Assembly (NCBI GenBank): GCA_003290165.1
Contig: QNQO01000830.1
Coordinates: 248,001-312,000, forward strand
DNA: 64,000 nucleotides
Reading direction: 5' to 3'
Source: Berberis thunbergii
Taxonomy: Eukaryota > Streptophyta > Magnoliopsida > Ranunculales > Berberidaceae
Numbering within the stretch: position 1 is the first letter of the stretch; each line of letters opens with the position of its first letter. Positions 44,569-55,121 of this stretch are shown here, in pieces. Below the pieces are notes generated by a model. It was not told where the DNA came from. It saw only the letters and a list, made by a program, of their open reading frames with translations, and made no database searches. A program made the translations under genes and the position numbers.

Positions 44569-47478
44569 TTAACAGGGGCCCATCTTCTTCCCGTCCACAA
44601 ATTTCTTCCAATAGCTAGCAACATCTGCTTCAGTCTCCCTCACAGTTTTCTTAACTACATGTCCAACGGATTCAGCTGCCTTCTTCACTTCATCCACAGT
44701 GGCTGTAACGTGAGCAGCCTTGGTTGGTATCCTGCTTGGATTTCAAACCGACCCATCTTCTCTAGACTTTCTTTTAGCACATTTGCATTCTCCATGCAAT
44801 TTTCCATAATATTTTTGTACCCCTGCACAAATAAAATGAGCACCCAGATTATAACTATAGTCCTCAAAAGCTCAACTTGGAGCATACAAAAAGAGTCACA
44901 ACAAAAGCAACATAACTTATCATATGTTTCAAGTCATTTGTGGAAGAAGTTAAAGAAAAAACAGAGTTTTATAAAGCAAATGATTCACAGACTCATATTA
45001 GCATTTAGTTATGCTCTACTGACTTACTCATATTAGCATTTAGCATTTTGTTATCTGTGTTTTTATTTTTTTGGTTGTTACAGTAACTTCAATAACTTTT
45101 ATGTTTAGTTAAATTTATGATATTGTATGCAGAAATTTCCGTAAGTTAGTTGCACACACAAATGAAGTCCCTACCTTTCACCTATTAAATTACAGAAACA
45201 CAGGTATTTTAATGGATCATCAACACATAATTGATCATCCTAATGTGTGCTAACAGGATGATATGGCCGAGATTGACATGCAACAAATAGAGGAGGCATA
45301 TATTGCAGCATTAACTATTGCAAGAGAAAACCAAGACGAGGAATCACTGGCAAATGTAACTGAAGCAAGTTTGCGGCTGCAATAAGATTCGAATTCAAAT
45401 GATGCGAGACACAGCTTTCAAGGGTTCAATCCTCCTGCAGAAATATTCCCTGAAATGTTTGCCCATTAATGCTTCGGCTTGCATCCTTATAATTACTGGC
45501 AGCACTCTAGTTTATGATTATCATGGCAATTAGCTTTAGTAACATTATTCAGGCCTGATTCAAAGAGTTGTAGAGAAAATCCACAAGCTAAAGAAGCTTT
45601 GGTTATTTGTGTACTCTTGTAGACGAGGATGTTGTCTCTATGTGTGATGGATGGTTTGGGTGTTCTAGTGAATGCATTATTAGTCTGCAGGTTCAGCTTA
45701 AATGAAAGAAATTACATGTTGCTTTTCCTTGGACCCAATGGCATGTACAACAAAAATCTATTGGTGAATGTATTAACTCTGCAAAACACCTACACTGCAC
45801 AAGTCCACACTAGGTAACAGGTAGAAGCTGGTATTCACCTCTGTGTAGAAAAGCACCCAAATTTAAAATTTTAAGCCAACCCAAATGCAAGCAGTCTCTT
45901 ACCTCCTTTGCTCTATTGGATCTGCCCATTGGTAAATGCAAGCATGTCATATTTTCTTATAAAGGTAAAGCAAGAGCTCAGGTCAATCTAATTGTTACTT
46001 AAAGACATCAAACTCCGTTTCTACAGTACCTAAAAGTGTAAAACTTGAAAAATAATATGAAAATACTTGAGAAGTATTGCAAATACCATTTCAAGTATGT
46101 GTTTCACAGCCTCAACAGTATTTTTATCAGCCACTCGTTTGAGTAAAACATCATTAGCATCTCCTTTGAAGGCATGCACCACATGACATATTCCTGCAGT
46201 TGTGTCATATCTCTTATCAATATCATATAAAAACGAGAGGTCACGAAATAGTAATTAACGTTCATCTATCAGATTAAAGGGCATTGCTCTCGCAAGCATC
46301 TGTGGAGAATGAACTTAACTAGTATGGTTAGATGTCTTCCTAACCCAAAAGAGAGTCTTAGAACAATCAAATTGTCAACAAAGTGATCAATTATTATGAT
46401 ACAAAGTTCAAAAGGCTCCATTCCTCCAATGTACACTACGCAATCACGCACATAGGTCATAGAGAGCTACATTCATCTATCAGATTGAACGAATTTCATT
46501 TCCCAGCGATCAATGTAGTTTAACTTAACAGTCTAGACAACAATGATAACAGGGTAGTAAAGTATTATTTAGCAGCTACCTTCATTGTGTAACAAGGTTA
46601 AGGACTATATAATAACATTCTATTACACACGCCATAATCACAGACAATTTCCCTCTCAGTTAATGATTTTACGCATAACTATAAGCATAATACAAAACCA
46701 TAGCCCCCTAAGCCTAACACACGCGACACGCTCACGTACGAAGAAAGGTAAAATCATTATTTGTTTCAACAAATACTTAAATGACTTCAATGATGCTTCA
46801 CACACAGATTCTGGAACTAATGTTTGATAAATCTCAAACTTCATTGTTAGGTTGAAACTAATGCAGATTCCTTCATATTACAGATTGCGAACGTCTGAAC
46901 AATGAACATGAGGCATTTGCCACAAAAGTTATAGATAATGGAACTACAATACTGTGACAATCAACCCTACTGAAAAAGTGTTCATAAACTGAGGATCCAC
47001 TTTTCCATACATCAAGTTGGGGAAAACCTAGAACCTATTCTATTCAGTTGAGTCTAAATTCAATCGTTAGCGAAAGAATTAGTAACCCATTACATATCAG
47101 TGGGTTCAACTCCTGCATCAATTTGAAACATACCCATTCTCTTTTATGGATTTATTTTCACATCTCACACAAATCCCAACTGATTTGGAAACTTTAGCTC
47201 AATGGGTATTCAAAATTCATGCAAGCTACTGACAATTGAGCATAAAAATATTATTTTTTTTAAGTTCCCTTGGCAGGTTTGACAATCTATAAAAGCATAA
47301 ACTGGAAAAGAACAAATAAATGAATACCTGAATAGAAACTTGGAGAGATTGTTAGAGGAAGAGAGTGAGAGTGAAAGATTGGGTGGCTGTTGAAGCTAGC
47401 AACTTGAGGGACTGTAAGTGCTCGAAGGGTTCTTCTTAGAAACGTCGGAGCTGCAAAGCTGATTGCAGCAGTCGCCAT
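44569..47478 (-). CDS. Spliced gene with organelle-targeting-like N-terminus, unknown function, probable frameshift
   Basis: Exon 1 (47478-47328) encodes MATAAISFAAPTFLRRTLRA LTV..., rich in Ala, Ser, Arg and Thr and poor in acids, as in plastid or mitochondrial presequences, ending TATTCAG|GTATTC. Exon 2 (46193-46086) follows CTGCAG and encodes ICHVVHAFKGDANDVLLKRV A...AVKHILEM|GTATTT. Exon 3 starts at 44822 after GTGCAG with GYKNIMENCMENANVLKESL EKMGRFEIQ and, unshifted, stops at 44687. One base out of phase, the following TKAAHVTATVDEVKKAAESV...VASYWKKFVDGKKMGPC runs to TAA at 44571-44569. That looks like the genuine C-terminus, so a single-base frameshift is likely. Family not recognised. 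Confidence 0.5.
45256..45470 (+). other. Protein-like fragment inside an intron of the minus-strand gene
   Basis: The plus-strand frame DMAEIDMQQIEEAYIAALTI ARENQDEESLAN... then RLQ*, continuing NDARHSFQGFNPPAEIFPEM F after the stop. It is preceded by TGCTAACAG, acceptor-like. Composition is protein-like, but there is no start and no partner exon was found. It is probably a displaced exon or processed fragment. Unidentified. Confidence 0.3.
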
Positions 47479-47864
47479 TGAAGGGTGCAAGGTTTAAGAC
47501 TAGACAAGAAAAAGCGTGTCAAGCTTTCTAGTTTATCAAATCATTCATGATCTGTTCATTATTTATCAAGAAACTTATCAAGAGGTCGAAAATGGTGATT
47601 CAGATTCTCAAATCCTGATTCGAGAAGAGCTTCCGAGTCACCCCACACCAGTGCAACCACCACCTGAAGAAGAAGTTCTTTTGCAGTTGAGGTTCTTGCG
47701 AGTTCTTCATCGAATGAGATCCCTTCAAATGATGGAAATCTGGTTGGTGAAGACAATCGAATAGATGAGCAACTGGCGAGTGATCTTGTGGCAGAAGAAC
47801 CACCAGCAAGGCCTAGCAGCAATGGGTACGCACAGTGTTGGTGGGTGAGAGGGAGGAGAGAAAT

Positions 47865-48512
47865 TGAAATCCGAGGGTAAGAGGCTGGATTTGAAAAGGG
47901 CTTTGATATTTATATTTTTCACACACAAATCCTTCAAAGTCCATCAAGTCAACAAATCCATTAAAATCCCCTGTTGTTTGAATACCCCTAGATTTCATTA
48001 TATTGTTTAAAATCCATGATTGAATACCCCATGATTTTAATGGATTATAAAACAATCATTTAAAATTTATATTTGAATACCCCTAGATTTCATTGTATTG
48101 TTTTAAATCCTTAATTGAATACCCCTATATTTTAATGGACTTTAAAATCTTTCAGAATCTATTAAAATACATGATTGAATACCCCCTGGAAATCCGAGGG
48201 TAATAGGCCGGATTTGAAAAGGACTTTGATATTTATATCTTTCACACATAAATCCTTCAAAGTCTATCAAGTCAACAAATTCATTAAAATTCACTACTGT
48301 TTGAATACCCCTAGATTTTATTGTATTGTTTAAAATCAATGATTGAATACCCTATGATTTTAATGGATTATAAAAAATTATTTAAAATCTATATTTGAAT
48401 ACCCTTAGATTTTATTGTATTATTTTAAATCTTTAATAGAATATCCCTATATTTTAATGGACTTTAAAATCTTTCAAAATTTATTAAAATACATGATTGA
48501 ATATCCCCTGTT
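47865..48512. repeat. Tandemly duplicated ~320-bp MITE-like repeat
   Basis: Units 47865-48187 and 48188-48512 both begin GAAATCCGAGGGTAA and share CTTTGATATTTATATnTTTC, AAATCCTTCAAAGTCnATCA and CCTnnATTTTAATGGACTTT. Both contain the inverse of the GGGGTATTCAATCATGGATT terminus seen at 39996 and 43587 (CATGATTGAATACCCC). It is a local duplication of a MITE-derived segment between two divergent genes. Confidence 0.65.
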
Positions 48513-48691
48513 AGTCACGGCCTTATTATTTTTATGGTGGTGTGGAAAATGAGATTGGGGGTCTTAGTAAGTGGAAGTGGTATATGTAAACAGCACCTGC
48601 CGTTGTTTCATAAACCAGAAGAGTTGAAGAAGAAGAAGAAGAGAAGAAAAGGAATTGCGTAAAAGAGAGCAGAGTATTAGCATACAAGATC

Positions 48692-51600
48692 ATGGGTTCT
48701 ACTCGCAGCAATTTTTACAAGAACCCTTCTTTTGCTTACAACAAACATTTCTGTATCTCCTCCGTCCTTCAAAACCTCAGTGGTGCGTTGTTTTTCGTCT
48801 CTCTTCGTTTCCAATTAATTACCAAAAAAAAAAAAAAAAAAAACTTCTCTTTTATTGCATTCTCATCTGACCAAGTTGGGAGGTTTCTTTCTTTTATTTG
48901 ATTGTCCCTCCAGCATACAACGTCGCAACCGGGAAAACCTCTTTAATCGAAGAAGAACCAAATACAATCAACGAGGAGGAGGAGAAAGTAGTTCCTAATT
49001 GTGAAGGTCCTCCGAATCAAAGGCGATGGTCAAAGCGAAAGCCAGACCATTGTGATGATACAATTGCAGTAGAAGAAGAGGGAAATCATGGGCCTCTAAC
49101 TCATCAGGACTATGTTGAGAAGAGAAGGAAAGAAGTGGGGTCAGCTCAGACTTATCAGGAATTGATCCCAGATGTATTGGTTGGAGAATCTAATTCAAGT
49201 TTCGGTCTTTGCTACAATATCAAAATACTAGTAGTAGGCCTTCTCAACTTTATTCTTCTCTGTTAATTACTTACTCCATTTTATATTTCTGAAAGAGTTA
49301 AAATGTTGAATTTACTAAAAAAATTTATACTTATTTTCAGGTGATGATGAAAACACTTTGTTAACAGAAGATGGCGGAAAGGACAATGCACCAAGTTCAG
49401 GTTGGTATAAGAATCCCCTTTTAGTGGTTAGTGGTTTACTGTACTTATGCTTGTGTTTTAAAAAACGTTTGATTAAGAGAAAACCATGTAATGGTTTCAA
49501 TTTGCTTGATTATGCACGGACATCTGATGTTAATTTAATGGAAGATGGGGAATGGGCACTTATAATTGTTATAGCTACATGACAGATGCAGTTTACCAGG
49601 TGGGAAGGGCAGTGCAAATGATTTTCTTACACGTGAGATGAAAATCTTTGTAAATCATCCACACCAAGCTGAAGTTTGAGTACTTTTATGATTCGTTTAT
49701 TATTATTTTTTCTGTATTTATAAGAAGAAAATTAGATTGTTTTCAAGTATGAAAAGATAGTTGGTTGCAATTCCTGATGTTGAGACACTATCATTGTTGC
49801 GTTCATTAAAGATATTGATGTTAGTAGTTTTTTTTAGCATCAACCTGCGATTAATGATGTGTTTTTTTGTTTTTTTATTTTACTTTAAAGTAATTAATTT
49901 TGATATAAGGGGCAGGTGCTAGGTCATTTCGAGCTTGATCTCCTGCATGGGAACATCTTACTTGAAAAGCGGTTAAGTTAGAGGACTCGGGAAGTAAGGC
50001 TAGGCATCAACTACAATGCTGACTTCTTTTGTCCGATTTATTTATTTATTTTTAACTGTTGTGCCAATTCTAGAGTATTGCCGATTACACCATTTTCTTC
50101 ATCGAACCATGTGAGAATTGAGTGAAAACATATATTGTTATTTTGAGGTAGTATCTGGGTTAACGGTTAGTGTGAACGAGACGACTACCTTCCCAATTGG
50201 TGAGGTCCCCAACTTGCAGCAGCCAGCAGGTTATGTAACATTCTGAACTGTAAGGCATAATACTTTTCCTCAAATCTCGGGGTATGCTAAAGGGGCACAA
50301 TTACGAAGCAAGAAAGGCACGCGAAGATGTAGTGGAAGGGGCAGTATATCTCTAAGGCGGGAATAATGACTCTTATCAGTAGCACTTTATTGAGTATATA
50401 TTTGGTTTTACCTCTACTACTCTGGTGTTGCTTTATGACAAACTATCATGATCAATGAAAAAGAGTTCTTGATGCATATTATCATTGACATTGTTAATGG
50501 GTTAAACAGACTTTCAAAATGATATATGGTGTAGGTACACCCTTAAAGCTGGAGTTCAGTCCCATTCACACAATTACGAATATGAAAATGGATCAGTTGC
50601 TAGCTTTGTGGTTGCAGACAATTCTTCTGGGTAGTTGGTATCTTGGCCTTAAGAGAGTGGGAGTTACCCCAACTATTGAAGCTTATTGATATCCTCAGTT
50701 TAGTGACACTTAACTCTGATACGGATACGTGGAGATGGGACAACAAGTCAGTTGATTGTCAGTGTCTTGCAGTCAATTTCTTGTGAGCGACACTCTTGTT
50801 AGCAATCAAGATACTAATGCAATCAACTATGTCTATGCTCTGGAGGAAACAGGTGCCTCATACACAAGCTTTTCTGATGTGGTGCTTCGTAAAAGAGAAG
50901 TTATTGACTCTTGACGACTTGATTAATGGAGGAATGCACCTCATTAATTGCTGTGCTCTATCTAAATCTAGTCCTAAGTCCATACAACATGTTTTTCTCT
51001 TATCCATTCTCCAAGGAGGTGTGGGCCAACATTTGGTGACAAGCTGGGTGGAGTAATGCTAACAAGCAGCAACTTACGACAGTGGTTACAACAATAGGGC
51101 AATATTGCTTTCTCAGAAAGAGGCAGCTGCATCTGGGACAGAGATCACATATCATCGCATGGGTCCCTATGGAAGGAATGGAACCTTCACATTTTAAAAA
51201 ATGGGAAAACACAGCCAAATTAAATCATTGTTGAAGTGAAACTAGGATGTGGTTACGAGGGAACTAGTGGGGTACAATATGTAATATTTCCTTTTACCAA
51301 TGAATGTTTAACGGGTTGCTAATGTTGAATGCATCTCATTTATGTAATTTCTGTTTTCTTTTATATTTTATTTTTTTGGTGCAAGAGTTTCTCACTCTTG
51401 CAGGACTGCCCTTTCAATATATATACACATTTTCAATATTTTCTACCTTTCGATATATATTTATTTGTACACACGTCTTCAAAACTAGCCATTTTGCATG
51501 AACTCTCCAAATGGTTCATTTGAATACCCCAACCTGCATAGACCTAAGTAGCCTCGGGCACCAAGCAAGGCGACAGGCTTGGCCTGGCATCGTCCGAGAC

Positions 51601-54600
51601 TACATAGGCATAGACACACACCAAAGACCAAAAGGGAAGAAAATAATTGTCTTGAATCCAAAATCCATGCCGTTGTAGGTTGCCAATCCTAGTTATGTGA
51701 ACAAAGGGAAAAAGGATAACTATCACAATGACATTAAACAAATCAATGGCCTTAATAAATCGAGTGGTGAATAGTTTTTTGGGCATATTTTACCACATTG
51801 ATTTCTCTGCAAACTGGGTACTCTTTTTGGCTTATGTGGTTGTAGCTTGTAATAAGGCGATTAGATGTTTTGGTTCGGATCGGGTTTTATGTGAAACCTC
51901 AAACTGAATCGTGAATGTTAGTTGAGATTTTTCACAATTCGTAACCGATCATCATAATGACTGACACCAATTTTACTTTGGTTGGCCAGTTTCCACCGAT
52001 TTTTCGGATTCGATAGTTAACATCTTGGGGGGAAACAAAAAAATAAAAATTTCTTCAGAGACTCGAACATTAAAAAGAAAAAAAAGTTAAAACACAAGAA
52101 ATACCATGGGATATGGGAGAAAACTAAAACAAAAAAAATTGATTTTTCTTCTAGCTCGAGGTAAATAATAGACAAGAGAAACCTGCATCTCTTTACAATG
52201 ATCTCTCTCTTAGATCTTCAAGTATTTGAGTTTTTTAGGTTTTTAGCTTTCCATTTTTCTCTTTTTTGAGCTCATCAATATTATTCTCCGCCGTTAAGAT
52301 CCCATCCATTGTTACTTGATGGTGATGAAGGAAACACATCCAAAACTTCATTGTTAGTTGATGGTGATGAATGAAATACATCTAAATTTGAAGAGAGATT
52401 GAAAGAGAGAAGAAAGGCTAAAGTGAAGGAACGAAGGTAACGTGAGGAGACTAATTTGAAATTACTGTAGGTAGGGCTTTTTTGACAAATTTCAAATTTG
52501 CTAGCTAGTAGGTCACACCACGTTGAAAAGATTAGTCCTATTCTCTAAGTTGTTTTTATCTTTCCAAGCATTCATGTAAAAATACAATTTATGTACTTTG
52601 AAAGGTTGTCAAGCGTATTTGGGGTAAGTAGTTTTGATGGGACATCTGTACCATTTTGGTATTTTAAACGTAAAGTATTTTTGTTTTTCAATTTAAGCGG
52701 TTTAAAAAATACAAAAACTGAAAACCGAACTGACATATTCAGTTTACAACTCTTTGGAACATAACCATTTGGTCCGGTTGGTTTCATTGGTTTGGTTATT
52801 TTTGTAACAACCCTAGCTTGTGATATCAGGGAAATCTTATTTACTTGCACAAATATGCACGGGGCCTGAGGCATCTTTTGAATAAGACTAACATGGAAGA
52901 GCTTGAGTAGGATACTGTCGATCATGCTTATATGTTTGGACATAACAAAAACCATCCTATTTACTGGAAATGTATCGAGCCATTAGGGCCCTTGTATTTT
53001 TGCAGGTTCGTCAGTTACATTAGCTTATATTATTCTAGAACTAAAAGACACTAATGATACTTGTTGAAACAATTGATGCATGTGTGCAATATATATTAGT
53101 AATGTACTCTTTTCATGACAAACGATAACAACAAGTGTTAGCTAAGGCAAGTTTTGTGAAACTGGTACTTGATTGGTTGACAAGTTCACTTCAACTTAAA
53201 TTGGTTTGTTCAATGCCAAAAGAAAAGGAAAAATAAAATATAATTGAACTGTGTAATGTCAATCAGATCACTGGGGTGAAACTGATCATGTCAAGCTAGG
53301 ATCTGAGCAGCTGGATGATCATGTCAAGGGAAGATCTGAGCAAAGATTTCCAGTTCCAGGGGAGCCCGTTTGTGTGATATGTGGCAAATATGGAGAATAT
53401 ATATGTGATGAGGTAGGATTGATGATTTTATCTCTCACTTTTGTTATCCTTGTTGGCACCATGGGTTAGATGACATGTTTTGCTTGATACAGACTGGTGA
53501 CGATATCTGCAGCATTGATTGCAAAAAGCAGCTGCTAAGTCCTCAAAATATAGGCTTTCGTGAGGTTTTCTTGCTCTCTTTCTCTGGCTTCAATACTTAA
53601 CTGATTTCCTTCTGACACAGTGATCTGAGCTGTTTTTATGATATCACAGAGAGGCATTAGCAGACAAGATTATCCTGTCTGTTCATCTGGATGTAACGAC
53701 AGATTACTGATGCCTGAGTTTCAAGAGGATGCTTGGGACTACAACCGGCACAGATGGACTGAAAAGAGATCCAGTCTATGCACATACAATTGGTATTTTT
53801 CTTCCTTTACATAATTGTTAGTTTTGCTATATTACTTTGTTCCCTGTAGAAAGACAGCACACTAACTTAGAGGGGTTTATATAAAATCGCTTCCAAGCTT
53901 ATGGGGAAGCTGTAGGTGTTACGATCCGTAGAGAAATACTGGAAACAAGTTTACTGAGAAGTTTTTGCAGGTTGAATGGGATTCCTGTCCCACCTCCTTG
54001 TTCTTATTTTCAACTCTTTTTGTTGCGCACTTCTCTCTGAACTGTTTCATTGGAAAAGAATAAAAAGGAAAGGATAAGGAGACCACATGAACATGAGGGA
54101 GAATGGTTAGAGAGCAAGCTTTAAGAAAAATGGAAAAAGTTGGAATCTAAGGGTGTGTTTGGTTGCATGGAATCTTATTCCATGGGAATCCATGACGGGA
54201 CCACCTACATTTAAGTTATATTGAGGTAACACTCATCGTCACCACTGGCTTTTGTGATCAATGGGTGAGAATGAAAATCCCATAAACATGAGAATCACAT
54301 GTTTTGGGGGGAGTAAATAGTAAGATTCTCATATTCATGAGACTTTATTTCCTATCTTTGATCACAAAATCTAGTGGTGGTAAATGTAGGTGGTGTCCAC
54401 ATGGATTCCCATGAAGTAAGATTCCATGCAACCAAACACATCCTAAGAGAGATATTAGGAATGGAGATATGTGTATGCCTGGAATGTGCTATCTCAAACA
54501 AGAGCCTTGTATTACTTCTTGGAGATGATTGGATGTCATGAGAAATCATTATGCTTATCTAGTAGCTGTGTTTGAATATACTCTCACATGTAAATTCTTC

Positions 54601-54909
54601 CTTATCATTCCATGCAATAGTTGTTCTCTTAATTCTTGGAATGGTGATTGTAGCTGGAAATGTCAGAAGCCTGGCCACCTTTCGGAAGATTGTTTAGTCA
54701 TAACACACCGGGTTACATCTCTTTCCACTTCAAATCACAGTGAGGTCCATGGTTATTCTAATCAAAAGCCCCAATCTATGTTCTGTCAGTATTAAACTTA
54801 CAAGGTGGTAGTTACATTTATTAAATCATTGTTTTCCTTCACATTAGGTGTCTGTGGCAGCTCAGAATACTCTTTCCATATCCAAAGACCTCCGTGCAAT
54901 CTATAAAAG
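48692..54909 (+). CDS. HIT-type plus CCHC zinc-finger protein (3' end not in view)
   Basis: Eight exons join without phase conflict: 48692-48782, 48914-49198, 49341-49400, 53267-53412, 53493-53564, 53650-53792, 54654-54711, 54848-54909, all with GT-AG borders. The protein starts MGSTRSNFYKNPSFAYNKHF and has an acidic/basic region (RRWSKRKPDHCDD). A HIT-type finger follows, CVICGKYGEYICDE then DDICSIDCKKQLL, split by an intron. Next is YNRHRWTEKRSSLC and a CX2CX4HX4C zinc knuckle (CWKCQKPGHLSEDC). Plant proteins with this pair of fingers exist, related to the HIT finger of DEAD-box helicase 41. The last exon ends in phase 2 at AAAAG|GTCTGT, so more exons are expected; none was found before 64000. 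Intron 3 (3.9 kb) and intron 6 carry repeat DNA. Confidence 0.78.
49900..51262 (+). pseudogene. Unidentified protein-coding relic in intron 3 of the zinc-finger gene
   Basis: Plus-strand frames give protein-like stretches separated by stops and shifts: SVNETTTFPIGEVPNLQQPA GYVTF (about 50170-50245), AGVQSHSHNYEYENGSVASF (about 50550-50610), FGDKLGGVMLTSSNLRQWLQ (about 51030-51090) and GQRSHIIAWVPMEGMEPSHF (about 51135-51195). The pieces share orientation and spacing, suggesting one decayed gene or transposon gene. No domain family was recognised. Confidence 0.3.
51263..53266. other. Intron 3 remainder of the zinc-finger gene
   Basis: Mostly featureless. From about 51850 to 52815 the sequence is rich in GGTTCGGnTCGG and GTTTGGTTnTTTTGTAACAA phrases, as in plant non-autonomous DNA transposons, but matching termini or a target duplication could not be fixed. 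Confidence 0.35.
54151..54443. mobile_element. Tourist-like MITE (PIF/Harbinger type)
   Basis: A 293-bp element with near-perfect TIRs. The left GGGTGTGTTTGGTTGCATGG and continuing AATCTTATTCCATGGGAATC is mirrored at the right as AGGATGTGTTTGGTTGCATG on the minus strand. It is flanked by TAA on both sides (54148-54150 and 54444-54446), the 3-bp target duplication of Tourist elements. No coding capacity. It lies in an intron of the zinc-finger gene. Confidence 0.85.
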
Positions 54910-55121
54910 GTCTGTGCTTGCAATTCTTGTTTTTGTCTGTTCCACACTTGTACTTTTTCCTGCTCTCATCTATTGGATTTGATTAAAATATGAGAAAGTA
55001 TTTCTTATCAAAACATAAATAGAAAGATTTAAGTTGCCACCTGTTTAGTTCACCAGAGGATTTGTGTGAAGATTCTGAACACTTTTAGAGTAACACAAAA
55101 TTTATATTTTTGGCCAGCAGG

